Position numbers and translations under genes: made by a program. 29,483 nt of DNA. Origin: Patescibacteria group bacterium (GTDB taxonomy: Bacteria; Patescibacteriota; Minisyncoccia; Phycocordibacterales; UBA2100). The notes under the pieces were generated by a model. It worked only from the letters and a program-made list of their open reading frames with translations, was not told the origin of the DNA and did not search any database. Numbering within the stretch: the stretch's first letter is position 1; each line of letters starts with the position of its first letter. This document shows positions 1-7,773 of the stretch, piece by piece. The stretch spans positions 1 to 29,483 of the forward strand of contig JANLHO010000001.1 of the NCBI GenBank assembly GCA_024654485.1. Reading direction: 5' to 3'.

Positions 1-151
1 CGCCCCGTGGACCGATAAGGTCGCGGGGGTCTCCATCCGCCTTTATTGAGTAGACATCCTGCCCGGCAACGATGCTGTGCTCCACGGAAGCGTACGGCAC
101 GGCTGCCGCGTCCAGAAGTCCTTTGAGGATCGTTTCGGGAGATGGTTGCAT
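1..151 (-). CDS. khpB: KhpB/Jag-type RNA-binding protein, N-terminal fragment
   Basis: Reading leftwards from the ATG at 149-151, 50 codons are open up to the window edge. The protein begins MQPSPETILKGLLDAAAVPY and contains the block ADGDPRDLIGPRG, which resembles the start of the KH domain of Jag/KhpB (DLIG followed by a G-rich turn). KhpB family proteins bind RNA through KH and R3H domains and act in envelope and division control; only the first part is visible here. The position immediately downstream of yidC on the same strand is the usual bacterial place for this gene. A possible weak Shine-Dalgarno (AGGGTGG) sits directly before the ATG, but the spacing is very short. The identification rests on a short fragment plus synteny. 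Confidence 0.75.
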   Translation of the reverse strand, partial: MQPSPETILKGLLDAAAVPYASVEHSIVAGQDVYSIKADGDPRDLIGPRG

Positions 152-218
152 TCCACCCTATGTATCACGAAAAGGCCCGCGCTCCAAATCATCCGGCTGT
201 CGGCGGAGGCTTCCTGAG

Positions 219-947
219 CTAGAAACGACGGCCCGCGAAGTACTCTTGAGCTATCATAAAAGTGTTGCTCGTTACCCAGTAGAGTGGCGCGGCGGAGGCG
301 ACAAAATACGATATAACGCCGAAGAGAACGGGGAACACGTATCGCGCCTGAAGGTCAAAGCTTCTGGCCATGTCGCCCGAAAACGTCGCCTCAACGGGAG
401 TTGATTTGGGCTTCGCTTCCCGCGGACCCATGGCGAGACGCGAGTAAACGAACTGCGTCAGCGCCACAAGGACCGCGAGAATAATGTTGTGGTTCGCTCC
501 CATGTCTATAAGCCCTAAGAAATGCATGTTGACCGAGGGCGGTACGTTTACGAAAGAATACAAAAGGTCGGGCTTTATCTCCGGAAAACCGGCTTGCAAA
601 AATACCCAATACAGCCCGAAAAGGAGCGGCAGCTGTATGAGGACGAGGCCCATATTGGCAAACGGATGTATGTCGCGCTCCTTGTAGAGCGCGAATATGG
701 CCTGATTTAGCTCGGGCGAATTTTTCTTGTGCTTCTTCTTGAGCTCTTCCACTTCGGGTGCGACTTTTTTCATCGCAAGCTGCGTCTCTACCGCGCGACG
801 CGAAAGAGGGATCAAGAGGATACGCACCACGATAGTGAGCGCGATAACAGCCAAGCCCATGTCGTGCGTCGGAATGACGCCAACGAAGAAGACAAGGCCG
901 TTGTACAGAGGGTCAAAGATGACCGTGTTGAAGACGGCGGAAATCAT
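219..947 (-). CDS. yidC: Membrane protein insertase YidC/Oxa1
   Basis: This 242-residue protein inserts and folds membrane proteins, alone or with SecYEG. It has the short form typical of Gram-positive and CPR bacteria, without the large periplasmic domain of the proteobacterial protein. Visible family features are a first membrane segment followed by TIVVRILLIPLSRRA, which holds the conserved intramembrane arginine of the hydrophilic groove. A charged coiled-coil hairpin follows (about residues 55-90), then LIQLPLLFGLYWVF and a final pair of membrane segments ending in LYWVTSNTFMIAQEY. It lies between rnpA and khpB, the standard order. The start has no Shine-Dalgarno; a TACAAT hexamer (955-960 on the minus strand) ends 7 nt before the ATG, suggesting a leaderless transcript. 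A weak GGCA/TGCC hairpin at 1005-1016 with a T-rich stretch beyond it may end rnpA transcripts upstream. Confidence 0.97.
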   Translation of the reverse strand: MISAVFNTVIFDPLYNGLVFFVGVIPTHDMGLAVIALTIVVRILLIPLSRRAVETQLAMKKVAPEVEELKKKHKKNSPELNQAIFALYKERDIHPFANMGLVLIQLPLLFGLYWVFLQAGFPEIKPDLLYSFVNVPPSVNMHFLGLIDMGANHNIILAVLVALTQFVYSRLAMGPREAKPKSTPVEATFSGDMARSFDLQARYVFPVLFGVISYFVASAAPLYWVTSNTFMIAQEYFAGRRF

Positions 948-1049
948 TGAGGGGATTGTATAACGTATATCGCATTCCGCATACTGCGAGATCTAAAGAA
1001 ACACGGCACTAGTGCCCCCGCGGCATACTTTGGGGCGGGGCATCCTTGG

Positions 1050-1385
1050 CTATTTGCGCTCGTCGACGAGCAGGCGCTCCACGTCCCCGCGTATGTCGGA
1101 GCTGGATGCGGCAGCGGCCGCTCTCTTAGCCGTGAATATGAGCGCCTGCGGCGGCTTTATGGATGCGAGGCGCGGGCGCACGGCCTCACGGCAAGCTCTT
1201 TTGATGCGATTGCGCGCGACGGCGCGCGCGGCGACTTTTTTTGACACGACACATGCCGCCTTGGTCGCCTCTCCATCCGGGAGCGGCGTGCAAGACAGGG
1301 AAAAATACGCGCCGGTCGCCCTGCGCGATTGCGTGCGCCGCAGATCGGTGAAATCCGAACGGGCGAGACGGCTTCTTTTTGGCAT
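1050..1385 (-). CDS. rnpA: Ribonuclease P protein component
   Basis: This is a 111-residue basic protein that assists the RNase P RNA in trimming the 5' leader from pre-tRNAs. The diagnostic signature is KKVAARAVARNRIKRACREA at about residues 69-88, matching the RNR motif region of the family. The phenylalanine- and arginine-rich N-terminal strand region is also typical. The ATG at 1383-1385 lies only 4 bp after the rpmH stop codon, so the two are surely co-transcribed, as in most bacteria. No good Shine-Dalgarno precedes it, so translational coupling to rpmH is likely. The gene for the RNA partner was not recognised in the window. Confidence 0.95.
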   Translation of the reverse strand: MPKRSRLARSDFTDLRRTQSRRATGAYFSLSCTPLPDGEATKAACVVSKKVAARAVARNRIKRACREAVRPRLASIKPPQALIFTAKRAAAAASSSDIRGDVERLLVDERK

Positions 1386-1389
1386 TCTT

Positions 1390-1524
1390 TTAAGGAGAGA
1401 GGCGTGAGCGCCCCTTGCGGCGTCGGCGCTGGAGCATCGCGCGGCCCGTAGCGCTTGATGAACGCTTCAGAAAACCGTGCGTGCGCGCACGTTTGAGCTT
1501 CTTGGGCTGCCATGTCCTCTTCAT
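1390..1524 (-). CDS. rpmH: 50S ribosomal protein L34
   Basis: This 44-residue protein starts MKRTWQPKKLKRARTHGFLK and is Arg/Lys-rich to its end, which matches the universal L34 pattern (KRT-QP---KR-R-HGF--R). It is a structural protein of the large ribosomal subunit. It is first in the rpmH-rnpA pair and is transcribed away from dnaA, as in most bacterial origins. The ATG has no upstream Shine-Dalgarno: the bases before it read CTCCT, the complement of one. A TACTGT hexamer on the minus strand (1533-1538) lies 8 nt upstream, so the mRNA may be leaderless or nearly so. Confidence 0.97.
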   Translation of the reverse strand: MKRTWQPKKLKRARTHGFLKRSSSATGRAMLQRRRRKGRSRLSP

Positions 1525-1584
1525 AGGAGTGAACAGTAACCAGAAAACAGCGAACAGTCAATCAGCCCTCATACGGCAAGGCCA

Positions 1585-1751
1585 GTGGCAGGTTCTTGAG
1601 CCTCGCGCAGCGGATTGAATGCTATAACCGCTTACAAAGGGAAAAGCCCCTCTCCTTTTTTCGCCCTCGCGCAGCGGGCGGTACGCTGCTTCGTACCATA
1701 CACACCTTAAGGCGAGGCGGGTGGCAGGCTCCGGAACCTCGCGCAGCAGAT
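1585..1751 (+). repeat. Imperfect 31-bp direct repeats with CCTCGCGCAGC core
   Basis: Positions 1585-1615 and 1721-1751 match at 26 of 31 bases; both begin GTGGCAGG and end CCTCGCGCAGCRGAT. A third copy of the 13-base core CCTCGCGCAGCGG lies at 1665-1677, so cores begin at 1601, 1665 and 1737, spaced 64 and 72 bp. The function is unknown. Confidence 0.75.
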
Positions 1752-1838
1752 GAACAAGCGTGCGCGAGGGAGAGCAGTGGTGATGCCCGAGAATAGGGCA
1801 TGAATAATAACGTTCCGGAGCCTGCCACCCGCCTCGCC
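1711..1838. repeat. 27-bp perfect inverted repeat upstream of dnaA
   Basis: The left arm, 1711-1737, begins GGCGAGGCGGGTGGCAGG; the right arm, 1812-1838, is its exact reverse complement and ends CCTGCCACCCGCCTCGCC. A 74-nt spacer separates them. Such a long perfect arm is not expected by chance. It could extrude a cruciform, fold as RNA, or be what remains of a mobile element. Confidence 0.85.
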
Positions 1839-1851
1839 GCGTCTCCTTCCG

Positions 1852-1871
1852 CTATCCACACGCAATCCACA
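1852..1871 (+). promoter_or_regulatory. Two degenerate DnaA-box-like sites
   Basis: CTATCCACA (1852-1860) differs from the TTATCCACA consensus at one base, and CAATCCACA (1863-1871) at two. They are adjacent, in the same orientation, and about 185 bp upstream of the dnaA start, consistent with DnaA autoregulation or origin function. Confidence 0.5.
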
Positions 1872-1926
1872 ACTTATGCACGCCGCAGGCCAATCCGAGA
1901 GAGCTTCCCTTGCAGATACTCCGGCG

Positions 1927-1932
1927 TATAAT
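1927..1932 (+). promoter_or_regulatory. Candidate -10 element for dnaA
   Basis: A perfect TATAAT lies at 1927-1932. No good -35 hexamer is found at 16-18 bp spacing. Initiation just downstream would give dnaA a leader of about 115 nt that includes the hairpin at 2017-2040, making dnaA one of the few genes here with a real 5' UTR. Confidence 0.5.
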
Positions 1933-2016
1933 GTGCAGGCCCCGTAAGAAACTTTGACCTAGCGGTGCGACCCTAATTTTTCAAACACATAACGGTGTTC
2001 GCGTGCGGCGAAAAGG

Positions 2017-2040
2017 CCGCCACCCTGGTGAGGGTGGCGG
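2017..2040 (+). promoter_or_regulatory. Perfect 10-bp hairpin in the dnaA leader
   Basis: CCGCCACCCT (2017-2026) pairs perfectly with AGGGTGGCGG (2031-2040) around a GGTG loop. It ends 15 nt before the dnaA GTG codon and just upstream of a GAAGG sequence that could act as the ribosome binding site. There is no T-tract, so it is not an intrinsic terminator; a translational or RNA-stability role is more likely. Confidence 0.7.
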
Positions 2041-2055
2041 AACCGTGAAGGCAGT

Positions 2056-3456
2056 GTGAAAATTTATGGGAACAACCTTATGTGCGCATCTATTACATCT
2101 ACGTCAATAACCAACCGCGAGCTGTGGCAGAACGCTCTGGTGCAGATAGAGCTTGGGGCATCACAAGCCTCGTTCCGCACATGGTTCCGCAATACCGACA
2201 TCGTGAACCGCAACGGAAGCGTGGTCTATGTGGCCGTCCCTTCCAAGATAGTTAAGGAGTGGCTGATGGAGAAACACCACAAGCTTATCCTGAAAGCTCT
2301 ACGCGGTCTGGATAACTCAATACGGACTGTGGAATACACGGTGCACCGGAGCGCTACTCCTGTTGCAGAGAAGCGCCCCGCGCGTCCGGAGCCGATGGAG
2401 AACGCATCATTTGATCTGGGTAGTCTCTACATAGACAAGCGCGACAATCTAAACCCGCGCTACACGTTTGATACGTTTGTGGTCGGACCGTTCAACCAGC
2501 TGGCTCACGCCGCCGCACGCGCCGTGATAGAGCGTCCGGGACTCGCATACAATCCGCTCTTCGTATACGGATCTACGGGGCGCGGCAAGACACACCTGAT
2601 ACAGGCGGTCGGTAACTACTTCAAGAAAATGCACGCCACTAAAAAAGTTCTGTACGTTACCTCAGAGCGTTTCGCCGTTGACTACATCAATTCCGTACGC
2701 GCGGGCAAAGCGAACAACTTCAAGGACCAGTACCGGCAATACGACGTCCTTATAATGGACGACGTTCAGTTCATCGCGAACACGGAGAAAACACAGGAAG
2801 AGCTCTTCCACCTGTTCAACGCCATGCACGACAACAACAAGCAAATAGTATTCTCCTCCGACAAGCATCCCATGACGCTGCCGGGGTTTGAAGACCGCCT
2901 CAAGGGCCGCTTTACGGCCGGAATGATAGCGGAGATACCGGAGCCCGACGTGGAGAGCAGGACCGCCATCATCCGCGCCAAGCTGGAAAATCACGGATTT
3001 TCCCTGCCGGAGGACATCATCCAATACATCGCGGAAAATGTGAGGGGGAATATACGCGAGCTGGAGGGAATCCTAAATATGATAGTTTGCAAATCACAAC
3101 TGAAGGGAAAGGGTATCACGCACACGGACGTCCGTGTGCTGATAAAGCACAACATAAAGCCCAATAAAGGTGTTTCCGTTGACGAGGTCGTGCGCCGCAT
3201 ATCCCAGTACTACGAAATACCCGAAAAAAGCATCTACGAGAAGACCCGCAGGAAGGAGGTGGTGAAGCCGCGTCAGATAATTATGTATATCCTGCGAGAA
3301 GAGTTCTCCATATCGTACCCGTCTATAGGGGAGAAATTGGGAGGACGGGACCACACTACCGTTATCCACTCATGCGAAAAGATAAAAGAGGAGCTAAAAT
3401 CCAACCCCTCTCTTGAGCAGGAGATAGATCACGTACGCACTCTTATACACACATGA
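2056..3456 (+). CDS. dnaA: Chromosomal replication initiator protein DnaA
   Basis: DnaA binds origin boxes, assembles an ATP-dependent filament and opens the duplex. This copy has 466 residues from the GTG at 2056. Domain I is the LWQNALVQIEL region (about residues 23-95). A short linker follows, then the AAA+ domain with Walker A GSTGRGKT (172-179), Walker B VLIMDDVQF (about 231-239) and the RLKGRF sensor region. The domain IV helix-turn-helix carries the DnaA signature GGRDHTTVIHSC near residue 430. The GTG has GAAGG 4 bp upstream. An alternative ATG at 2080 would remove eight residues and leave domain I intact; I slightly favour the GTG. The Walker A loop has S and R where many DnaAs have G/V and L, but the catalytic GKT is kept. 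Confidence 0.97.
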   Translation: MKIYGNNLMCASITSTSITNRELWQNALVQIELGASQASFRTWFRNTDIVNRNGSVVYVAVPSKIVKEWLMEKHHKLILKALRGLDNSIRTVEYTVHRSATPVAEKRPARPEPMENASFDLGSLYIDKRDNLNPRYTFDTFVVGPFNQLAHAAARAVIERPGLAYNPLFVYGSTGRGKTHLIQAVGNYFKKMHATKKVLYVTSERFAVDYINSVRAGKANNFKDQYRQYDVLIMDDVQFIANTEKTQEELFHLFNAMHDNNKQIVFSSDKHPMTLPGFEDRLKGRFTAGMIAEIPEPDVESRTAIIRAKLENHGFSLPEDIIQYIAENVRGNIRELEGILNMIVCKSQLKGKGITHTDVRVLIKHNIKPNKGVSVDEVVRRISQYYEIPEKSIYEKTRRKEVVKPRQIIMYILREEFSISYPSIGEKLGGRDHTTVIHSCEKIKEELKSNPSLEQEIDHVRTLIHT

Positions 3457-3686
3457 TATTGATGTACTACCTGTGGACAATCATCTAATCAAATGTGGAT
3501 TGAAATTGAATAAAAAAATATACAACTACTTATACCCACCACCACCACCCATCTCCACAACCTTAACTAAACTTTTCAACACCTACCGACAAACAAAACA
3601 TCTAATCAATACAATGCATAAACGTCTTTTCCCCACTATACACACCACTAGTAGTAAGTAGTAGTAATTATTTTATAAATCATTCT
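3457..3686. other. oriC: Putative replication origin (dnaA-dnaN spacer)
   Basis: This AT-rich, non-coding 230 bp between dnaA and dnaN is the classical position of a bacterial origin. At its left end are two inverted DnaA-box-like sites, TGTGGACAA (3472-3480, reverse of TTGTCCACA, one mismatch) and TGTGGATTG (3494-3502, two mismatches). From 3511 to 3650 the plus strand is almost free of G: I count three (3588, 3616, 3624) in 140 nt. At the right end is a TAG/TAA trinucleotide run followed by ATTATTTTATAAAT. This combination of box cluster, one-sided base composition and trinucleotide run fits a DNA-unwinding element. There is no cluster of consensus boxes, so assignment is by position and composition. 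Confidence 0.75.
3649..3668 (+). promoter_or_regulatory. DnaA-trio-like TAG/TAA run
   Basis: Two tandem 10-mers, TAGTAGTAAG (3649-3658) and TAGTAGTAAT (3659-3668), give TAG-TAG-TAA read twice. DnaA-trios are repeats of 3'-(G/A)AT-5', that is 5'-TAG or TAA-3', which bind the DnaA filament on single-stranded DNA. The match in sequence and position is good; the expected polarity relative to the boxes was not verified. Confidence 0.6.
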
Positions 3687-4790
3687 ATGAGGATAAGTAC
3701 AACCAAGGAGAAGATACTTGAAGCGGTGGTTCTGTCTGAGAGATTGGTTGGTAAAAAGGAGTCGCTACCCGTTTTGTCATGCGTACTACTTGAAGTGGGT
3801 AAAGCATTAACTGTTCGCGCTACAAATCTTGAAGCAGCAATAGAGATCTCAATACCGGGAGATGGTGCGGAGAGAGGAGTCGTTGCCGTTCCTGCATCCA
3901 TACTCTCTCAAACTCTTCGCTCAACGCTCGGGGAGAGGATTGATCTAAAAAAAGAGGACGGGAATCTTAGTGTAAAATCCCACGGAGCCACATCACTTAT
4001 AAAATCAATACAAAACGAAGAGTTCCCCGTTATGGGTGATGATGAGGAGAGTGGAGGTATGATAAACGTTCCTCGCGAGTCTTTGATGCGATGCCTGCAA
4101 TCCGTTTCATACGCCGCGTCACCATCAATGATACGTCCGGAGCTTGGGAGCGTGTATGTAATTGTGAAAGATGGCGGCATAACTTGTGTCGCTACGGACT
4201 CATTCAGGCTTGCGGAGAAAAAGATATCCGGGTCGGTGAGCAGGAAAAGTGAAACTGAAATACTTATACCACTCAAGCATGTTATAGAGCTCGCGCACGT
4301 ACTTGAGCGGATTGAGGACGACTCTGTAGATCTTCGTGTCGGAGAATCACAGATGTCCGTTAAGGCGTCTGGCGTGCGATATACGTCGCGTGTCGTGGAG
4401 GGAAATTTCCCCGACTACAACGAGATAATACCAAAGTCTTTCGTTTCGGAGGCGACCGTTCTTAAGAATGATTTTTCCGAAATACTAAAAAAGGCAAGAG
4501 TGTTCTCCGGGAGCGATCAGCACGTGGGCATTCATATTTACCCGAAAAAGAAGATACTTACCGCTACGGCGCGCTCCAACGATGTAGGCGAGATGTCCGA
4601 CTCGATAGATTCGGCGCTTTCCGGAGAGGATCTTGACATCAACTTCCATATCGGATATCTCGCCGACTGTCTGCCCAGCATAGAGTCCGACTCCATTACA
4701 CTTTCATTCGCGGGTACAGGTAAGCCGCTGGTCATACGCGGCGTCTCGGACGCATCTTTCACTTATCTTGTGATGCCACTCAACAGATAG
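3687..4790 (+). CDS. dnaN: DNA polymerase III sliding clamp (beta subunit)
   Basis: This 367-residue ring-forming clamp tethers DNA polymerase III and other partners to DNA. The three repeated clamp folds are recognisable: an N-terminal LPVLSCVLLEV strand, a middle domain around residues 127-245 with YVIVKDGGITCVATDSFRLA, and a C-terminal domain ending in YLVMPLNR, the standard beta-clamp terminus (YLVMPMR-L in many species). It follows dnaA as usual. The ATG at 3687 has no Shine-Dalgarno; TATAAA (3674-3679) ends 7 nt before it, so the message is probably leaderless, and its promoter lies inside the putative unwinding element. The gene converges with the PBP gene with only 12 bp between stops. 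Confidence 0.97.
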   Translation: MRISTTKEKILEAVVLSERLVGKKESLPVLSCVLLEVGKALTVRATNLEAAIEISIPGDGAERGVVAVPASILSQTLRSTLGERIDLKKEDGNLSVKSHGATSLIKSIQNEEFPVMGDDEESGGMINVPRESLMRCLQSVSYAASPSMIRPELGSVYVIVKDGGITCVATDSFRLAEKKISGSVSRKSETEILIPLKHVIELAHVLERIEDDSVDLRVGESQMSVKASGVRYTSRVVEGNFPDYNEIIPKSFVSEATVLKNDFSEILKKARVFSGSDQHVGIHIYPKKKILTATARSNDVGEMSDSIDSALSGEDLDINFHIGYLADCLPSIESDSITLSFAGTGKPLVIRGVSDASFTYLVMPLNR

Positions 4791-4802
4791 CCGGCAAGGA
4801 GA

Positions 4803-7238
4803 TCACTGGACGGCGAACGATACGGTATTCTCCGTCATAGATCCATCCGGGCGCGTGGCTACCGCGCGCACAGAGACCACCCCGCGCGCGGATGGCGAGA
4901 ACATGACCGCGTACGGCGCTTGCTCCGATGTCCCGATCAACTGGTTGTTGAAGTAATATGAGACGGTGGATATAGGGACCAAACCGGTGCTGACTGCCGT
5001 TAGAGATATAGGAATCCCGAACGGGACAGAGCTCCCGTTTTGGGGTGAGACTATTCTGAAGCCCGCCTCGGTTTGGGGACTTTGAGGGAAGAGTATGCCG
5101 GGTAGGTCCGGCGAGAGGGGCGTGCCTGTGGCGTTCCGGACGGCCCATAGAGCGACGGGATATTCCCAGTACGCATACTGGGAATCGCCGGAAGGTCCGG
5201 CGGCATGAGGCGCGCGGGGATTATCCTTGTCAACCCAGTAAAGGATGCTGTGCACTCCCCGCGTCGGGTCGCTGTTCCATTCTCCGCTTAAAACGGGCGG
5301 TACGGATGGTGGAGCCGGATCTGGAGCCGGAGCAGGGAAGGTGTCGGACGGCGAGGAGTATTTTTCAAGCGCGGTCTCCATGAAATCGTGCCACATCGGG
5401 GTTACGATAAACGCGGCTATCTTCTTGACCATGGGTGAGTTGTCGTTGTTGCCCGCCCACGCTCCTACGGCGATGGAAGGGGAGTACCCCATTATCCACG
5501 CGTCGCGCGAGTCGTTGGTCGTTCCTGTCTTGTCGGCCACGTCATATCCTCTGAAGTATAAGGGTCCGTGTACGCCAAAATCCGGAGCGCGCGCGACGTC
5601 ATCGGAGAGAATGTCGCTTATCTGCCGTGCTATCTGGGCATCAATTACGCGCACGGGGGAGGGCTCGTATTTCTCCAATACTTTTCCGGAGCGATCAGCC
5701 ACCGCAAGAATTCCCGTAGGGGGATTGCGTATACCGTCGTTGGCGAATACGGAGTAGGCCCCCGTCATCTCCAAGAGTGTCACCTCCCCTCCGCCAAGGA
5801 CAAGCGTTAGTCCGTATCTGTCCGAGCCCTCCAGCGTAGTTATACCTAGAGTCTCGGCGGTCTTTATGGACGTGGAAATTCCGGAGAGATACAGCACCTT
5901 TATGGCCGCGATGTTTATGGATTGCGCGAGCGCATCGCGGAGCGTTATCGGCCCCTTGAACATCTCGTCGTAGTTCTGAGGCGAGTAGCACGGAGGGATA
6001 TTATTCTCCACATCCTGCGGCGCACAAGAGGTGGAGAACTGCGTCTGCAGGTCAAAGACGATGGTTGAAGGAGTGTATCCCTTCTGGAACGCCGTCGCGT
6101 ATACGAACGGCTTGAATGACGAGCCGGGCTGGCGACGAGCAATCGTCACGTTGACCTGACCGTCTATGGAATCATCAAAATAATCCTTTGAACCCACCAT
6201 TGTGAGTATCTGCCCCGTCTTAGGATCTATGGCGACGAGTCCCGTATTGGACGCATTGAAGTCGCGCTGCATCCCCGGCGCGAATTTATCCACGGTCGCC
6301 TCGGCCTTCTCCTGCAGGTCGTAGTCAAGCGTCGTGACGACATGCAGCCCCCCCATAAGGACCGTATCAACGCCGTACTTTCTCTCCAGATAGTCGCGGA
6401 TGTAGAAGACGAAGTGCGGCGCCTTTATACCGGCGGAGAGTTCTTTTTTGAATTTAACCTCCTCGCTCCGCGCCTGGTCGTACTCCTCTTGCGTTATGGC
6501 GCCCGTTTCAAGCATACGCCGCAGCACGAGATTCTTACGGGCCTCAAGCTCCTCTCTGTAATCACCATAAGGCGACAAATGCGTGGGCGCCTGCGGTATC
6601 GCGGCAAGGTACGCGCTCTGCGCGAGGTCCACGTCCTTGGCGTCTATGCCGAAGAAGTATTGGCTTGCCTCCTGTACGCCGTATATGGTACCGCCGTACG
6701 CCGTTTCATTGAGATAGGTATTCAATATCTCTTCCTTACTGTAAGCACGCGTAAGGCGGATGGCGAGGATTATCTCTTCCAGCTTCCTGATTATGGTCTT
6801 GTTCTGTGTAAGGAGTGCGTTCTTGACGACCTGTTGCGTTATCGTGGAACCGCCTTGCGTATATGAGCCTGTGGCTATGTTGACGATAGCCGCGCGCAGG
6901 AAGGAAAGGGGGCGGAAGCCGGAGTTGGTATAGAAGGTGTCGTCCTCAATCGCGATGGCCGCCGCCTGTATGTATGGGGATATTTCCTCCAGCGGCACGG
7001 ATCTGCGGCGTACGGTTCCGTGCACATCGTACAGAACTATGTTGCCGGTGCGGTCGTATATCTTCGTGGATTGCGCCACCTGACGGTTCTCAAAGTTGTT
7101 TATGGACGGGATGGGGACGAGCGCGGCCCATGCGAGCACGCCGCCGACTCCGACGAAGCCGGCGATGAATGCACCGAGCACGAGGAATTCCAGCCAGTAT
7201 GGGAGCCGCAGAAAGCGGCGAGAGCGCGTTCGCTTCAT
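4803..7238 (-). CDS. Class A penicillin-binding protein (transglycosylase/transpeptidase)
   Basis: This 811-residue bifunctional enzyme polymerises and crosslinks peptidoglycan on the outer face of the membrane. A basic N-terminus and one membrane anchor (about residues 15-42) precede the GT51 domain, with catalytic glutamate in AIEDDTFY (E98) and GGSTITQQVVKN. The transpeptidase domain has the SxxK nucleophile motif SSFK (about 372), SxN as SIN (about 440) and KTG in DKTGTTNDSRDAW (about 568). A Pro/Ala/Ser linker then leads to a C-terminal beta-rich Ig-like domain (last ~95 residues), an extension also seen in other CPR and Gram-positive PBPs. It resembles PBP1A/PbpF types, but no exact gene name is justified. 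TACAAT lies 9 nt before the ATG, so the leader would be 2-3 nt at most. Confidence 0.95.
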   Translation of the reverse strand: MKRTRSRRFLRLPYWLEFLVLGAFIAGFVGVGGVLAWAALVPIPSINNFENRQVAQSTKIYDRTGNIVLYDVHGTVRRRSVPLEEISPYIQAAAIAIEDDTFYTNSGFRPLSFLRAAIVNIATGSYTQGGSTITQQVVKNALLTQNKTIIRKLEEIILAIRLTRAYSKEEILNTYLNETAYGGTIYGVQEASQYFFGIDAKDVDLAQSAYLAAIPQAPTHLSPYGDYREELEARKNLVLRRMLETGAITQEEYDQARSEEVKFKKELSAGIKAPHFVFYIRDYLERKYGVDTVLMGGLHVVTTLDYDLQEKAEATVDKFAPGMQRDFNASNTGLVAIDPKTGQILTMVGSKDYFDDSIDGQVNVTIARRQPGSSFKPFVYATAFQKGYTPSTIVFDLQTQFSTSCAPQDVENNIPPCYSPQNYDEMFKGPITLRDALAQSINIAAIKVLYLSGISTSIKTAETLGITTLEGSDRYGLTLVLGGGEVTLLEMTGAYSVFANDGIRNPPTGILAVADRSGKVLEKYEPSPVRVIDAQIARQISDILSDDVARAPDFGVHGPLYFRGYDVADKTGTTNDSRDAWIMGYSPSIAVGAWAGNNDNSPMVKKIAAFIVTPMWHDFMETALEKYSSPSDTFPAPAPDPAPPSVPPVLSGEWNSDPTRGVHSILYWVDKDNPRAPHAAGPSGDSQYAYWEYPVALWAVRNATGTPLSPDLPGILFPQSPQTEAGFRIVSPQNGSSVPFGIPISLTAVSTGLVPISTVSYYFNNQLIGTSEQAPYAVMFSPSARGVVSVRAVATRPDGSMTENTVSFAVQ

Positions 7239-7290
7239 ATTCCGCGCATTGTAGCGTTTTTTCGCACGCCCCGCTAACCATTGGCAACTA

Positions 7291-7773
7291 CTACGGGTCT
7301 CTGCGAGCGCGGGCGAGGTGCGTTATTCCGATGGCGATGGCGTCGTACTCGTCGTCGCGCACTATTTCCTTCTCTATCTTCACGAGCGCGTGCAGCATCT
7401 TGGCGAGAGCGCGCTTATCCGCTCCGCCGGAGCCTGCGACGGCCGACTTGACCTCGCGGGGCGTGTACTCAAAGACCGCGAGACCGAATTCCGAGGCGGT
7501 GTTGATCAGCGCTCCCCGCACCTCCGAGACCTGCATCGCGGTCTTCTGGTTATTTTGGAAATAGAGCTTCTCAAGCGCGACGCAATCCGGAGAATGTACG
7601 CGCAAAAGCCGCGCACACTCTCCGGCGATCTGAGCGAGGCGCTCTACGAACTCCGTCTTCGGCGACGTTTCTATGCAGTCCGAATACAGCACCACCTCGC
7701 GCGCTCCGCCGCTTTTTTCCACCACGGCCACCCCGCACCTGCCGTATCCGGGGTCTATGGCAAGGACCTTCAT
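7291..7773 (-). CDS. ruvC: Holliday junction endonuclease RuvC
   Basis: RuvC resolves Holliday junctions moved by RuvAB. From the ATG at 7771-7773 it has 160 residues, the normal family length. All acidic catalytic positions appear present: aspartate in VLAIDPGYGRCG, glutamate in ALEKLYF, and the C-terminal pair in DDEYDAIAIGITH. The helix QNNQKTAMQVSEVRGA is also typical. An upstream in-frame ATG at 7815 would add 14 residues without family similarity and is rejected. TATACT (minus strand, 7780-7785) ends exactly 6 nt before the chosen ATG, supporting this start and a leaderless mRNA. It lies 52 bp upstream of the PBP gene; ruvA and ruvB are in the window but not adjacent. Confidence 0.95.
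   Translation of the reverse strand: MKVLAIDPGYGRCGVAVVEKSGGAREVVLYSDCIETSPKTEFVERLAQIAGECARLLRVHSPDCVALEKLYFQNNQKTAMQVSEVRGALINTASEFGLAVFEYTPREVKSAVAGSGGADKRALAKMLHALVKIEKEIVRDDEYDAIAIGITHLARARRDP

Larger units (their letters stand above)
1525..2055. other. Repeat-rich rpmH-dnaA intergenic region
   Basis: These 531 bp separate the divergent rpmH and dnaA genes and contain no convincing coding sequence. They hold a pair of imperfect 31-bp direct repeats, three copies of CCTCGCGCAGCRG, a long perfect inverted repeat, DnaA-box-like sites, a candidate dnaA promoter and a leader hairpin; each is listed separately. This could be an auxiliary part of the origin, or a dnaA regulatory region. Confidence 0.6.

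Noticed and set aside
6342..6866. 174-codon plus-strand ORF
   Set aside because: Antisense to the transglycosylase domain of the PBP gene, which keeps all its motifs.
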